The position numbers were made by a program, and so were the translations under genes. Shown here in pieces: positions 55,214 through 63,957 of a DNA stretch of 64,000 nt. Source of the DNA: Streptomyces achromogenes (GTDB lineage: Bacteria > Actinomycetota > Actinomycetes > Streptomycetales > Streptomycetaceae); assembly GCF_030816715.1 (NCBI RefSeq), contig NZ_JAUSYH010000001.1, forward strand, positions 806,001-870,000, written 5' to 3'. The notes under the pieces were generated by a model, which saw only the letters and a program-made list of their open reading frames with translations, had not been told where the DNA came from and did not search any database. Position 1 is the first letter of the stretch, and every line of letters starts with the position of its first letter.

Positions 55214-55615
55214 ATGCCCACCCTGCGCTGGACCACCGTCAGCACCCCCGCGCCCGACGCCGAGTCGTTCGTCATGGCGTCCCGGTTCGAGGTCCGCTCG
55301 TTCAAGGACGTCCCGCGCTTCTTCCTCAAGTCGCTGGCCGCGTGGAAGCAGGTGTCCGGCGCGCCGGGCGCCCACGGCGCCTCGCTGATCGCCCAGCCGC
55401 TGAAGCGCACCTTCTGGACCCTGTCGGCCTGGGAGGACAAGGACGCGCTCTACAGATACGCGCGGACCGAACCGCACAAATCGATCATGACCGGACTCCG
55501 GTCCACGATGAAGGACTCGGTCTTCACCTTCTGGCAGGTCCCGGCGGCGGACCTGCCCGTCGACTGGACGGACGCCCGCCGCCGTCTCGCCGAGCAGTCA
55601 CGCACCGGTGCCTGA
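55214..55615 (+). CDS. DUF3291 / spheroidene-monooxygenase-like small protein
   Basis: 133 residues; ATG 55214 is preceded by GGAGAGAAGG. Antibiotic-biosynthesis-monooxygenase-like dimeric ferredoxin fold: VMASRFEVRSFKDVPRFFLKS, then GASLIAQPLKRTFWTLSAWEDKDALYRYARTEPHKSIM. This matches the DUF3291 group sometimes called monooxygenases. No cofactor site can be inferred. It is followed by the MFS exporter 25 bp later and controlled from the MerR palindrome, suggesting detoxification of a compound sensed by MerR. Confidence 0.85.
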   Translation: MPTLRWTTVSTPAPDAESFVMASRFEVRSFKDVPRFFLKSLAAWKQVSGAPGAHGASLIAQPLKRTFWTLSAWEDKDALYRYARTEPHKSIMTGLRSTMKDSVFTFWQVPAADLPVDWTDARRRLAEQSRTGA

Positions 55616-55640
55616 AACCCACCCAGGAGAGATCCCCGCC

Positions 55641-57110
55641 ATGACACCGCCCCAAGAGAGCCCGGCCCTCGACCGGTCGGCCGCCGCCCCGCCGGTCCTC
55701 TCCGCTCCGGCGGCCGAGCGCCGCCGCACACCCCTGTGGCTCGCGATCGTCGCCGCCAGCGTGCCCATGTTCATGGTCGCGCTCGACAACCTCGTCGTCT
55801 CCACGGCCCTGCGCACGCTGGCAGTGGACCTGGAGGCGAACACGCAGCAACTGCAGTGGTTCGTCAACGCGTACGTGCTGAGCTTCGCCTGTCTGCTCAT
55901 GACCGGCGCGGCGCTCGGCGACCGTTTCGGGCGACGGCGGGTCTTCGTCGCCGGCATCGCCCTGTTCACGCTGGCGTCCATCGGCTGCGGCCTCGCCGAC
56001 ACCAGCGCCCAGCTGATCACCTTCCGCACGGTCCAGGGCTTCGGGGCGGCGGCCGTCATGCCGCTGTCGTTGACGCTGCTGTCCCAGGCGGTGCCGGACC
56101 GGCTGCGCGGCATGGCGCTCGGCGTGTGGTCCGGGGTCAGCGGGCTGGCCGTCGCGATGGGCCCGGTGGTGGGCGGCGCGGTGGTGGAGGGTCTGGACTG
56201 GCGGTGGATCTTCTGGATCAACGTCCCGGTGTGCCTGATCGCGATTCCGCTGGTGCTCTTCGCCCTCCGGGAGAGCTCGCTGCCGGGCGTGCGCCTCGAC
56301 CTGGTCGGCATGGTGCTGGCGGCGGCGGGGCTGTGTGCGCTGGTCTGGGCGATCGTGCACGGCGAGCCGGACGGCTGGACGTCGTTGAAGGTGCTCGGCG
56401 CGTTCACGGCGGGCGCGGTACTGCTGGCCGCTTTCGTCGGCTGGGAGTCCCGGGTGGCGGAGCCGATGCTGCCGCTGTCGTTCTACCGGGTCCGGTCCTT
56501 CACCCTCACCAACGTCGTCTCGGCAGCGATGTACTTCGGCGTCTTCGGCTCCCTGTTCCTGCTGGCCCAGTACCTCCAGATCGTGCCGGCGCGCACCCCG
56601 CTGGAGGCCGGTGTGCGCACCCTGGCCTGGACGTTGATGCCGATGTTCGTCGCCCCCGTGGCGGGTCTGCTCACCGACCGGGTGGGCGGGGGCCGGCTGA
56701 TGGCCCTCGGCCTCTTCCTCCAGGGCGTCGGCCTGGGCTGGATCAACGTGGTCGCGGACGTCGGCACGGCGTACTCCTCACTGGTCGGGCCGATGATCGT
56801 GGCCGGCGTCGGCATGGGCTTCGTGTTCGCGCCGACGGCGGCGGTGGTGCTCGGCTCGGTCGCCAAGGAGCACGCGGGCAAGGCGTCCGGCGCCAACACC
56901 ACGGTCCGCGAGATCGGCGGCGCCCTCGGGATCGCCGTGCTGGGCACGGTCTTCGTGGCCCACGGCAGCACCGAGGGACCGCGGCAGTTCGTGGACGGGC
57001 TGCATCCCGCGGTCTGGACGGGCGTGGCGGTCGTCTTCGCCGGCGCCGTGTGCGCCCTCGGCATCCCGCGCCGGCAGCAGCCCTCCGCACAGCCCTCCGA
57101 GCAGTCCTGA
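55641..57110 (+). CDS. MFS transporter, DHA2 drug:proton antiporter family
   Basis: 489 residues with 14 predicted helices. ATG 55641 has AGGAGAG upstream; the longer frame overlaps the previous gene. Motifs: motif A GDRFGRRRVFVAGIALF (about 90), ALDNLVVSTALRTLAVDL near the N-terminus and motif C-like GPVVGGAVVEGLDWRWIFWINVPV (about 170). It exports small hydrophobic compounds using the proton gradient. Cotranscribed with DUF3291 under MerR control, it is probably an inducible resistance pump. Confidence 0.92.
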   Translation: MTPPQESPALDRSAAAPPVLSAPAAERRRTPLWLAIVAASVPMFMVALDNLVVSTALRTLAVDLEANTQQLQWFVNAYVLSFACLLMTGAALGDRFGRRRVFVAGIALFTLASIGCGLADTSAQLITFRTVQGFGAAAVMPLSLTLLSQAVPDRLRGMALGVWSGVSGLAVAMGPVVGGAVVEGLDWRWIFWINVPVCLIAIPLVLFALRESSLPGVRLDLVGMVLAAAGLCALVWAIVHGEPDGWTSLKVLGAFTAGAVLLAAFVGWESRVAEPMLPLSFYRVRSFTLTNVVSAAMYFGVFGSLFLLAQYLQIVPARTPLEAGVRTLAWTLMPMFVAPVAGLLTDRVGGGRLMALGLFLQGVGLGWINVVADVGTAYSSLVGPMIVAGVGMGFVFAPTAAVVLGSVAKEHAGKASGANTTVREIGGALGIAVLGTVFVAHGSTEGPRQFVDGLHPAVWTGVAVVFAGAVCALGIPRRQQPSAQPSEQS

Positions 57111-57249
57111 CGTCCCCGACCGGCGGCCGGGGCGGACGCCTTGACGTTCTCCCGCCGAGGCGCCCGCCCCGGCCGTCCCCCGCCACACACGGCCCCGCAC
57201 ACCTGAGCGCGAGCCCGCTGGAATGATCAAAAAACGGTAGGGTTAGCAT

Positions 57250-57264
57250 ATGAGCGCCACCTAG
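57250..57264 (+). other. Four-codon upstream open reading frame before the GAPDH gene
   Basis: ATG AGC GCC ACC TAG (57250-57264) lies 16 bp before GTG 57281, with no strong ribosome-binding site for the main gene. It may be a leader minicistron or part of a leaderless transcript. Chance occurrence is possible. Confidence 0.3.
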
Positions 57265-57280
57265 CTCGAAAGATAGGCCC

Positions 57281-58726
57281 GTGACGCTCAACGACGATTC
57301 GTTCACTGACTGGAAGAACCGCGAGGAGATCGCGGAGTCGATGATCCCGATGATCGGGAAGCTGCACCGCGAGCGGGACGTGACGATCCTGCTGCACAGC
57401 CGCTCCCTGGTGAACAAGTCGGTGGTCAGCATCCTCAAGACCCACCGGTTCGCCCGGCAGATCGCGGGCGAGGAGCTCTCGGTCACCGAGACGCTGCCGT
57501 ACCTGGAGGCCCTCACCTCCCTCGACCTCGGCCCGTCCCAGATCGACCTCGGCATCCTCGCCGAGAGCCACCGGGCCGACGACCGCGGACTTTCGGTGCG
57601 GGACTTCACCGCCGAGGCCGTCGCCGGCGCCACCGGCGCCAACAAGATCGACCGGCGCGAACCGCGCGACGTCGTGCTCTACGGCTTCGGCCGCATCGGC
57701 CGCCTCGTGGCCCGGCTGCTCATCGAGAAGTCCGGCTCCGGCAACGGCCTGCGGCTGCGGGCCATCGTGGTCCGCGGCGGCGGCGAGCAGGATCTCGTCA
57801 AGCGGGCGTCCCTGCTGCGCCGCGACTCCGTGCACGGCCAGTTCCAGGGCACCATCACGGTCGACGAGGCCAACAGCCGGATCATCGCCAACGGCAACGA
57901 GATCACGGTCATCTACGCGAACGACCCGTCCGAGGTCGACTACACGGCGTACGGCATCGACAACGCCATCCTGATCGACAACACGGGCAAGTGGCGCGAC
58001 CGCGAGGGCCTGTCCCAGCATCTGCGGCCCGGTGTCGACAAGGTGGTCCTGACCGCGCCCGGCAAGGGCGACGTGCCGAACATCGTGCACGGCGTCAACC
58101 ACGACACGGTCAAGCCGGACGAGCGGATCCTGTCCTGCGCGTCCTGCACCACCAACGCGATCGTCCCGCCGCTGAAGGCGATGGCCGACGAGTACGGCGT
58201 GCTGCGCGGCCACGTGGAGACCGTCCACTCGTTCACCAACGACCAGAACCTGCTGGACAACTACCACAAGGCCGACCGCCGGGGCCGTTCGGCGCCGCTG
58301 AACATGGTGATCACCGAGACCGGCGCCGCCTCCGCGGTCGCCAAGGCGCTGCCCGACCTCGACGCGCCGATCACCGGCAGCTCGATCCGGGTCCCGGTGC
58401 CGGACGTCTCGATCGCGATCCTGAGCCTGCGGCTCGGCCGGGAGACGGACCGTGAGGAGGTCCTGGAGTACCTGCGCGGCGTCTCGCTGACCTCGCCGCT
58501 GCGCCGGCAGATCGACTTCACCACGGCGCCGGACGCGGTCTCCATGGACTTCATCGGCTCGCGCCACGCCTCGATCATCGACGCCGGCGCCACCAAGGTC
58601 GACGGGGACAACGCGATCCTCTACCTCTGGTACGACAACGAGTTCGGCTACTCCTGCCAGGTCGTCCGCGTCGTCCAGCACGTCTCGGGCGTGGAGTACC
58701 CGACCTTCCCGGCGACGAGCGCCTGA
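57281..58726 (+). CDS. gap: Long-form glyceraldehyde-3-phosphate dehydrogenase
   Basis: 481 residues versus about 335 for ordinary GAPDH. GTG 57281 starts TLNDDSFTDWKNREEIAESMIP. An N-terminal extension of about 130 residues is unlike the Rossmann fold (LGPSQIDLGILAESHRADD, GLSVRDFTAEAVAG). The catalytic enzyme then follows: NAD loop VLYGFGRIGRLVARLL (about 132), catalytic C289 in SCASCTTNAIVPP, TVHSFTNDQNLLDNYHKADRRGRSAPLNM (about 318) and YDNEFGYSC near the end. It oxidises glyceraldehyde-3-phosphate with NAD(P) and phosphate. The extension may regulate or localise the enzyme. It is convergent with gnd and separated from it by a strong hairpin. Confidence 0.93.
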   Translation: MTLNDDSFTDWKNREEIAESMIPMIGKLHRERDVTILLHSRSLVNKSVVSILKTHRFARQIAGEELSVTETLPYLEALTSLDLGPSQIDLGILAESHRADDRGLSVRDFTAEAVAGATGANKIDRREPRDVVLYGFGRIGRLVARLLIEKSGSGNGLRLRAIVVRGGGEQDLVKRASLLRRDSVHGQFQGTITVDEANSRIIANGNEITVIYANDPSEVDYTAYGIDNAILIDNTGKWRDREGLSQHLRPGVDKVVLTAPGKGDVPNIVHGVNHDTVKPDERILSCASCTTNAIVPPLKAMADEYGVLRGHVETVHSFTNDQNLLDNYHKADRRGRSAPLNMVITETGAASAVAKALPDLDAPITGSSIRVPVPDVSIAILSLRLGRETDREEVLEYLRGVSLTSPLRRQIDFTTAPDAVSMDFIGSRHASIIDAGATKVDGDNAILYLWYDNEFGYSCQVVRVVQHVSGVEYPTFPATSA

Positions 58727-58743
58727 CAGGCGGTCGCCGGTAC

Positions 58744-58794
58744 GGAGACGGCCGGGGCGGGGCACTCGTCGAGTGCCCCGCCCCGGCCGTCTCC
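58744..58794. terminator. 51-nt perfect hairpin between gap and gnd
   Basis: Two 25-bp arms, starting GGAGACGGCC and ending GGCCGTCTCC, are perfectly complementary around a single T at 58769. It sits between convergent genes, 18 bp after the gap stop and 9 bp before the gnd stop, and probably terminates both. Confidence 0.9.
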
Positions 58795-58802
58795 GCGGTC
58801 CG

Positions 58803-60242
58803 TCAGGCGGACGTCTCCGGGCGGCCCGGCTCGGCCCAGTGGGTGTGGAAGGCACCCGGCCGGTCGGTGCGACCGTAGGTGTGGGCGCCGAAGTAGTCGC
58901 GCTGGCCCTGGAGCAGGGCCGCGGGCAGCCGCTCGGCGCGCAGGGTGTCGTAGTGCGCGAGCGCGGCGGAGAAGGCCGGCACCGGGATGCCGCGGCGGGC
59001 CGCGGAGGCCACGGTCTCGCGCCAGGGCACCTGCGCGTCGGTGATCTCCATGGCGAACTCCATCTCGCCGAGCAGGCTGACCAGGTCCGGGTCGGCCGCG
59101 TACGCGGCGCGGATGCGGTCCAGGAAGGAGGCGCGGATGATGCAGCCGCCGCGCCAGATCCGGGCGACCGCGCCCAGGTCGATCTTCCAGCCGAACTCGC
59201 CGGCCGCGTCCTGGATCATCTTCCAGCCCTGGTCGTAGGCGATGACCTTCGAGGCGTACAGGGCGTGCTCGACCTGCGAGGTGAAGCGGGTGGCCTCGGT
59301 GCGGCTGAGCGGCGGCGTGGTGCCGCCGGGCAGGCCCGCGTACGCGGCGCGCAGTTCGCGCTGCCCGGACGCGGCCCGGGCGAACGTGGCCTGGGCGATG
59401 GCGGTGACCGGGGAGCCGAGGTCCAGGGCGGTCTGCACGGTCCAGCGGCCGGTGCCCTTCTGCCCGGCGGCGTCGGCGACGACGTCGACGAACGCCCGGC
59501 CGGTGGCGGCGTCCGTGTGGGCGAGGACCTCGGCGGTGATCTCGATGAGGTAGGAGCCGAGCCGGCCCTCGTTCCAGGTGCGGAAGATGCCGGCGATCTC
59601 GGCCGGGGTGTAGCCGGCGACCTGGCGCAGCAGGTCGTACGCCTCGGCGATGAGCTGCATGTCGGCGTACTCGATGCCGTTGTGCACCATCTTGACGAAG
59701 TGCCCGGCGCCGTCGGTGCCGATGTGCGTGGCACAGGGCTCGCCGTCGACCTTGGCGCTGATGGACTCGAACATGGGGCCGAGCACGTCGTAGGACTCAC
59801 TGGAGCCGCCGACCATCACGGCCGGCCCGTTCAGCGCGCCCTCCTCGCCGCCGGAGACGCCGGCGCCGACGAAGTGGAGCCCGCGCTCGCGCAGGGATTC
59901 CTCGCGGCGGCGGGTGTCTGCGTAGTGGGCGTTGCCACCGTCGATGATCATGTCGCCGGGCTCCAGGAGCGGGGCGAACTCCTCGATGACCGCGTCGGTG
60001 ACGGCGCCCGCCTGCACCATGATCATCAGTCGGCGGGGGCGTTCCAGCGCCGCCACGAAGTCCGCGGCCGACTCGGCGGGCACGAACGCGCCCTCGTGCC
60101 CGAACTCCTCGACGAGCGCGCGGGTGCGTCCGGCGGTGCGGTTGTGGACGGCGACGGTGTAGCCGTTGCGGGCGAAGTTGCGCGCGAGGTTGCGGCCCAT
60201 CACGCCGAGGCCGGTGACGCCGATGGCGGCGGTTGCGTTCAC
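58803..60242 (-). CDS. gnd: 6-phosphogluconate dehydrogenase (decarboxylating)
   Basis: 479 residues, the long dimeric form. GTG 60242 has AGGGACACC upstream. The NADP fold GVTGLGVMGRNLARNFARNGYTVAVHNRT starts the protein. The 6PGDH signature is IIDGGNAHYADTRRRE (about 98), then FVGAGVSGGEEGA and the catalytic Lys/Asn block GHFVKMVHNGIEYADMQLIAEAYDLLR (about 180-207). It oxidises 6-phosphogluconate to ribulose-5-phosphate with NADPH. Streptomyces often carry more than one gnd; this copy is not next to zwf. Confidence 0.96.
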   Translation of the reverse strand: MNATAAIGVTGLGVMGRNLARNFARNGYTVAVHNRTAGRTRALVEEFGHEGAFVPAESAADFVAALERPRRLMIMVQAGAVTDAVIEEFAPLLEPGDMIIDGGNAHYADTRRREESLRERGLHFVGAGVSGGEEGALNGPAVMVGGSSESYDVLGPMFESISAKVDGEPCATHIGTDGAGHFVKMVHNGIEYADMQLIAEAYDLLRQVAGYTPAEIAGIFRTWNEGRLGSYLIEITAEVLAHTDAATGRAFVDVVADAAGQKGTGRWTVQTALDLGSPVTAIAQATFARAASGQRELRAAYAGLPGGTTPPLSRTEATRFTSQVEHALYASKVIAYDQGWKMIQDAAGEFGWKIDLGAVARIWRGGCIIRASFLDRIRAAYAADPDLVSLLGEMEFAMEITDAQVPWRETVASAARRGIPVPAFSAALAHYDTLRAERLPAALLQGQRDYFGAHTYGRTDRPGAFHTHWAEPGRPETSA

Positions 60243-60486
60243 GAGGTGTCCCTAGGATCGGTGGCGTGGCCGGAGGGCGGGCGCCGCCCCCGGTACCCCC
60301 AGGTACGGACCGCCGGCCGGTTCTTCTCGATTCCCGCCGAACAAGCTGGACAGCCGGCCGCCTGGACCCTCACGCCGCGCTCCCCCGGGTCGACTCCACC
60401 GGCGTCGCAGGGCCGGGTCCCGCGGGCGTCTCCGGGCCGCGCCCACGGGCGTCCTTACCTGGTCCACCGGCATCGCCCGGCCGTGT

Positions 60487-60993
60487 CTACCGGCGTCGCC
60501 AGGGCAGGGCCGCGGGGTCGGCCTCGGTGTTCTCGGCCCGGTGCAGGGCCTCGCTGATCGCCTCGCCGATCTCCGCGAACTGCCGCACCTGCTCGGGGGT
60601 GAGCACATCGAACACCGCCCGGCGCACGGCCTCGACATGACCGGGGGCCACCTCCTCCAGCAGGGCCCTGCCCGCGTCGGTGAGGAAGGCGAGCTGGCCG
60701 CGGCCGTCGGCGGGGTCCTCCCGGCGGTCCACGAGGCCGACGTCGCGCAGCCGGCTCACCGCGTGGGTGAGCCGGCTGCGGGTGATCTTCAGTCGCTGCG
60801 CCAGGTCGGACATGCCGAGCGTGTTCTCCGGCGCCATGGAGAGGTAGGCCAGCAGGCTGTAGTCGGCGTGCGTCATGCCCGCGTCGCGCCTGAGCTGCCG
60901 GTTCAGGTGGTCGGACAGCAGCGTGGAGAACTCGACATAGGCCAGCCAGGCTCGTCGTTCGTCGGCGTTGAGCCACCGGGGCGTCGTGGACAT
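60487..60993 (-). CDS. MarR family transcriptional regulator
   Basis: 168 residues from ATG 60993 (STTPRWLNADERRAW). The long upstream frame is Arg/Pro-rich and rejected. The winged helix is clear: HADYSLLAYLSMAPENTLGMSDLAQRLKITRSRLTHAVSRLRDVGLVDR, wing EDPADGRGQLAFLTDAG. Related Streptomyces proteins are solitary. No ribosome-binding site is seen, so it may be leaderless. Target unknown. Confidence 0.9.
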   Translation of the reverse strand: MSTTPRWLNADERRAWLAYVEFSTLLSDHLNRQLRRDAGMTHADYSLLAYLSMAPENTLGMSDLAQRLKITRSRLTHAVSRLRDVGLVDRREDPADGRGQLAFLTDAGRALLEEVAPGHVEAVRRAVFDVLTPEQVRQFAEIGEAISEALHRAENTEADPAALPWRRR

Positions 60994-61172
60994 GCGCACA
61001 CAGTACGGGGTGCTTTCCGACGATCGGTCCGCTCTCCGCGGGCGGGCGACCGCGGGCCGGCCGAGGCCTGCCAGGGCGGCCCGCCTCGGGGCGGGGACGA
61101 GGCCGCCGGACGGGCGCCCGCGTCCCCGGGGCCGGGCGCCCGTCTTCCCCGGGACAGCGCCCCCGCGACGCC

Positions 61173-61209
61173 GGGCGGCGGCTCCCGGCAAGCGCGGAAG
61201 CCGCCGCCC
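61173..61209 (-). terminator. Hairpin after the mannanase gene
   Basis: GGGCGGCGGCT (61173-61183) and AGCCGCCGCCC (61199-61209) form a perfect 11-bp stem about 50 bp beyond the GH5 stop. Probable terminator without a T run. Confidence 0.6.
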
Positions 61210-61259
61210 TCACCGACGCCCGCCCCGGCGAAGGTGGCCGAAGCGCCGGTGACGTGACG

Positions 61260-62927
61260 TCAGGACGTGGCGCACGCACCGCCGTTGAGGCTGAACGCGG
61301 TCGGCGCGGTGTTGGCTGCGCCCTTGCTGCCGATGAAGCCGACGGTGACCGAGCCGCCGGCGGGGACGGTGGAGGTGTAGGCGGCGGGCGTGACGCTCAC
61401 CGTGCCGCCGCTCTGGGCCGCGGTGCCGCCCCACATGTTGGCGACGGTCTGGCCGTCGGCGAAGGCGAAGACCAGCTTCCAGCCGCTGATGGGGGCGGCG
61501 CCGGTGTTGCGCAGGGTGATGTCCCCCTGGAAGCCGCCCGGCCACTCCCCCACCACGCGGTAGGCGACGGAGCAGGCCACGGCGGGCGCGGTGCCCGTGG
61601 TGACGTTCACCGTCGCCGAGCGGGCGGAGCGGTTCCCGGCGGCGTCGCGGGCGTACACGGCGAAGGTGTACGCGGTGTTCGCGGTGAGCCCGGTGAGGGT
61701 GGCGGTGGTTCCGGTGGACGCCCCCACCTTGGTCTCGGTGGCGCCGCTGACCCGCACCACGTCGTATCCGGCGACGCCGACGTCGTCGGTGGCCGCGGAC
61801 CAGGAGAGCGTCGCGGAGGTCGCCGTCACCGCCGAGGCGGCCGGGGCGCCCGGGGCGGTCGGCGCCTGGGTGTCGCCCGGCGAGCCGCCGCCGAAGACGG
61901 TGGCCTCCTTCGCCGTCTGCGCGATGCCGTTGACGCCGTTGAAGATGCGCTTGCCCCACGAACTGAGCTGGGCGGGATCGAAGTTGAGCGTCAGGTCGAG
62001 GATCGGGTCGGTGTTGCCGCTCCACGACCAGGCCAGGTAGCCGAGCTTGAGCTGCTGGGCGGCGGCCATCATGGTGTCCTCGTCGGGGTCCCCCCACTGG
62101 TCGGCGGGGCCGCCGAACTCCCCGATCAGGAGCGGCAGCTTGGCGTTGACGAAGGTGTTCAAGTAGTCGGTGACCTCGGCCGCCGTGTCGAAGACGCTGT
62201 ACATGTGGATCGAGAAGATCAGGTTGCCGGTGGTGTCGGCGTCGTACACCGACCGGGCGTTCGCCTTCATCACGCCCTGCCAGTCCTGGCCCCAGTTGGG
62301 GGCGTCCACCATGATCGTGTGCTGGAATCCGGCGGCGCGCAGCTTCTTGACCGCGGCGACCGTGGGCGCCGTCCAGCCCGCCGGGTCGGTGTTGCCCCAC
62401 GGCTCGTTGCCGATGTTGACGATGATGTAGTCCTCCTGGCCGGCCAGGACGTCCTTCAGGCCGATCCAGTAGTCGGCCGCCTGGTCCAGCGTGCCGGCCG
62501 CCGCGTCCTCGCCGTAGCCGGTGGTGTCGTGCACCTCCAGCACGCAGATGAGCCGGTTGGCCTTGCACTGGGCGATGACGTTCGCGACGTCCGAGGGGCT
62601 GTTGGCGCTCCAGCGGTGGCCGTCGGCGAGGACGACGCGCACGGCGTTGGCGCCCATCGCCTTGATGTCGGCCAGCGACTGCTGCGTCCTGCCCGGGTAC
62701 CAGGTGTGGGCATGGTTGACGCCGCGCATGACGAAGTCGTTCCCGTTGCCCTCGACGAGACGTCCGTCGCTGATGTGCAGGCCGGTCGCCAGAGCGGCGG
62801 CCGGCTGCGGCTGTGCCTGCGCGGCCGCCGGAACCAGGGCGCCCAGCAGGACCAGGCCGAGCAGGGCCGCGAGCCTGGTCAGCAACCGGGCTAAGGGGAA
62901 GGTTCGTGGGGTGGGGACAGTGCTCAC
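61260..62927 (-). CDS. Secreted GH5 endo-beta-1,4-mannanase with FN3 and CBM2 modules
   Basis: 555 residues. GTG 62927 is chosen (CTGGAG 6 nt upstream, followed by signal peptide RLLTRLAALLGLVLLGALVP); the ATG at 63053 overlaps the operator and is rejected. Modules: GH5 catalytic domain (about 48-345; GLHISDGRLVEGNG, RGVNHAHTWYP, acid/base Glu in VNIGNEPWGN, nucleophile Glu in LLIGEFGGP), a fibronectin III domain (about 358-445) and a C-terminal CBM2 cellulose-binding module (about 452-555; Cys in VACSVAY and GGACATS). It cleaves mannan and glucomannan in plant cell walls. A perfect CebR box upstream suggests cellobiose-responsive control. Confidence 0.93.
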   Translation of the reverse strand: MSTVPTPRTFPLARLLTRLAALLGLVLLGALVPAAAQAQPQPAAALATGLHISDGRLVEGNGNDFVMRGVNHAHTWYPGRTQQSLADIKAMGANAVRVVLADGHRWSANSPSDVANVIAQCKANRLICVLEVHDTTGYGEDAAAGTLDQAADYWIGLKDVLAGQEDYIIVNIGNEPWGNTDPAGWTAPTVAAVKKLRAAGFQHTIMVDAPNWGQDWQGVMKANARSVYDADTTGNLIFSIHMYSVFDTAAEVTDYLNTFVNAKLPLLIGEFGGPADQWGDPDEDTMMAAAQQLKLGYLAWSWSGNTDPILDLTLNFDPAQLSSWGKRIFNGVNGIAQTAKEATVFGGGSPGDTQAPTAPGAPAASAVTATSATLSWSAATDDVGVAGYDVVRVSGATETKVGASTGTTATLTGLTANTAYTFAVYARDAAGNRSARSATVNVTTGTAPAVACSVAYRVVGEWPGGFQGDITLRNTGAAPISGWKLVFAFADGQTVANMWGGTAAQSGGTVSVTPAAYTSTVPAGGSVTVGFIGSKGAANTAPTAFSLNGGACATS

Positions 62928-63243
62928 TGCGACTCCAGGGGTGAGGCCGAGGAACTCCGACGGCGGGAGGGGTGGGGAGGAACAGGGAGGAACACGGAGC
63001 AGGTCGAGAGGGTGTGGGGGCCACCGAGCATGGGAGCGCTCCCATGAAGCCACTATGCCAAGTACACGTCAAGACGTCGCGCACAGACCGTCCCGACAGC
63101 CGTCGCGGTCGGCGCGGTGACACGCGCCCCCGGGGCCTCGCTCGCCGCCGCCCCTCGGGCCGCCGCCCCGCCGCCCCGGGTGCCCGCAGGCGGAGGAAGC
63201 CGTCTCCCGCCTCGTGGCCGCACCCGGGGGCTCGGGGCCCGGG
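62928..63243. other. Promoter region of the mannanase gene
   Basis: 316 bp with a CebR-type box at 63031-63044 and, on the minus strand, a TTGACG hexamer near 63070 that could be a -35. The rest is GC-rich. Frames crossing it are not convincing. Confidence 0.45.
63031..63044. promoter_or_regulatory. CebR-type operator
   Basis: TGGGAGCGCTCCCA is a perfect 14-bp palindrome identical to the published Streptomyces CebR consensus. It lies 104 bp upstream of the mannanase start. CebR is the LacI-family repressor relieved by cello-oligosaccharides. Confidence 0.85.
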
Positions 63244-63816
63244 TCAGGCCTTCGGACGGCGTCCGCTGCGGCGCGGGGCCGGTGCGGCGCCGTCGAGGAG
63301 GACGGCGCGCCGCTCCTCGCCCTCCTCCTCGACCTGCCGCACGACGCGGCGCAACCCGTCCGCGACGGTCCGGCACTCCTCGTCGCTGAGCCGGCCCGCG
63401 ACGAAGGCCTCCTCCTCATTGAAGGCCGGGAACAGCCGCCGCATCAGCGCCTCCCCCTCGTCGGTGAGGCTGAGCAGCACCAGCCTGCCGTCGGTGGGAT
63501 GCCCGGCCCGCCGGACCAGACCACGCCCCTCCAGCGTGCGCGCCACGCCGGTGAGCGTCCCCTTGGAGATCCCGGCCTCCTCGGCGACGTGCCGGGTCTC
63601 CGACTCCCCCCACACCCACACCACCCACAGCACGACGAACGCCGTCCAGGTGAGGTCGGAACCGCGCAGCACGGAGTTCTCCAGGTGCTGCCGTACCGCC
63701 GAGGCGGCGCGGTAGATGTTGGCGACGACGGCCATCTGTTCGCGGCGCAGCGGGATGCCGCCGAGTTTGGCCTCGGCGAGCTTCTCGGCTTCGGCGATGG
63801 ATCGCTGGCCGGGCAT
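63244..63816 (-). CDS. MarR family transcriptional regulator
   Basis: 190 residues. ATG 63816 has GAAGGAG 7 nt upstream; GTG 63822 is too close to that site. The helix-turn-helix reads WTAFVVLWVVWVWGESETRHVAEEAGISKGTLTGVARTLEGRGLVRRAG, followed by wing HPTDGRLVLLSLTDEG. Helical N- and C-terminal parts form the dimer interface, and a basic tail (APAPRRSGRRPKA) ends the protein. Unlike most MarR proteins it has an extra N-terminal 35 residues. Gene partner unknown. Confidence 0.9.
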   Translation of the reverse strand: MPGQRSIAEAEKLAEAKLGGIPLRREQMAVVANIYRAASAVRQHLENSVLRGSDLTWTAFVVLWVVWVWGESETRHVAEEAGISKGTLTGVARTLEGRGLVRRAGHPTDGRLVLLSLTDEGEALMRRLFPAFNEEEAFVAGRLSDEECRTVADGLRRVVRQVEEEGEERRAVLLDGAAPAPRRSGRRPKA

Positions 63817-63957
63817 CGGCACACTCCTTCGGCCACGTGGTGCGTGGGTCGGTGGATCGTCGTGTTGTTCGGGCTCAAATTGTACGAAGCGACAGGCCGT
63901 CCGGGAGCGGGGGCGAGGAACGGGGGCGAGGAGCGGGGCGAACGGAGGCGCGCGGGC

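Noticed and set aside
63053..63053. Upstream ATG as start of the mannanase
   Set aside because: It would place the CebR box inside the coding region and add a hydrophilic leader before the signal peptide; GTG 62927 has a better ribosome-binding site.
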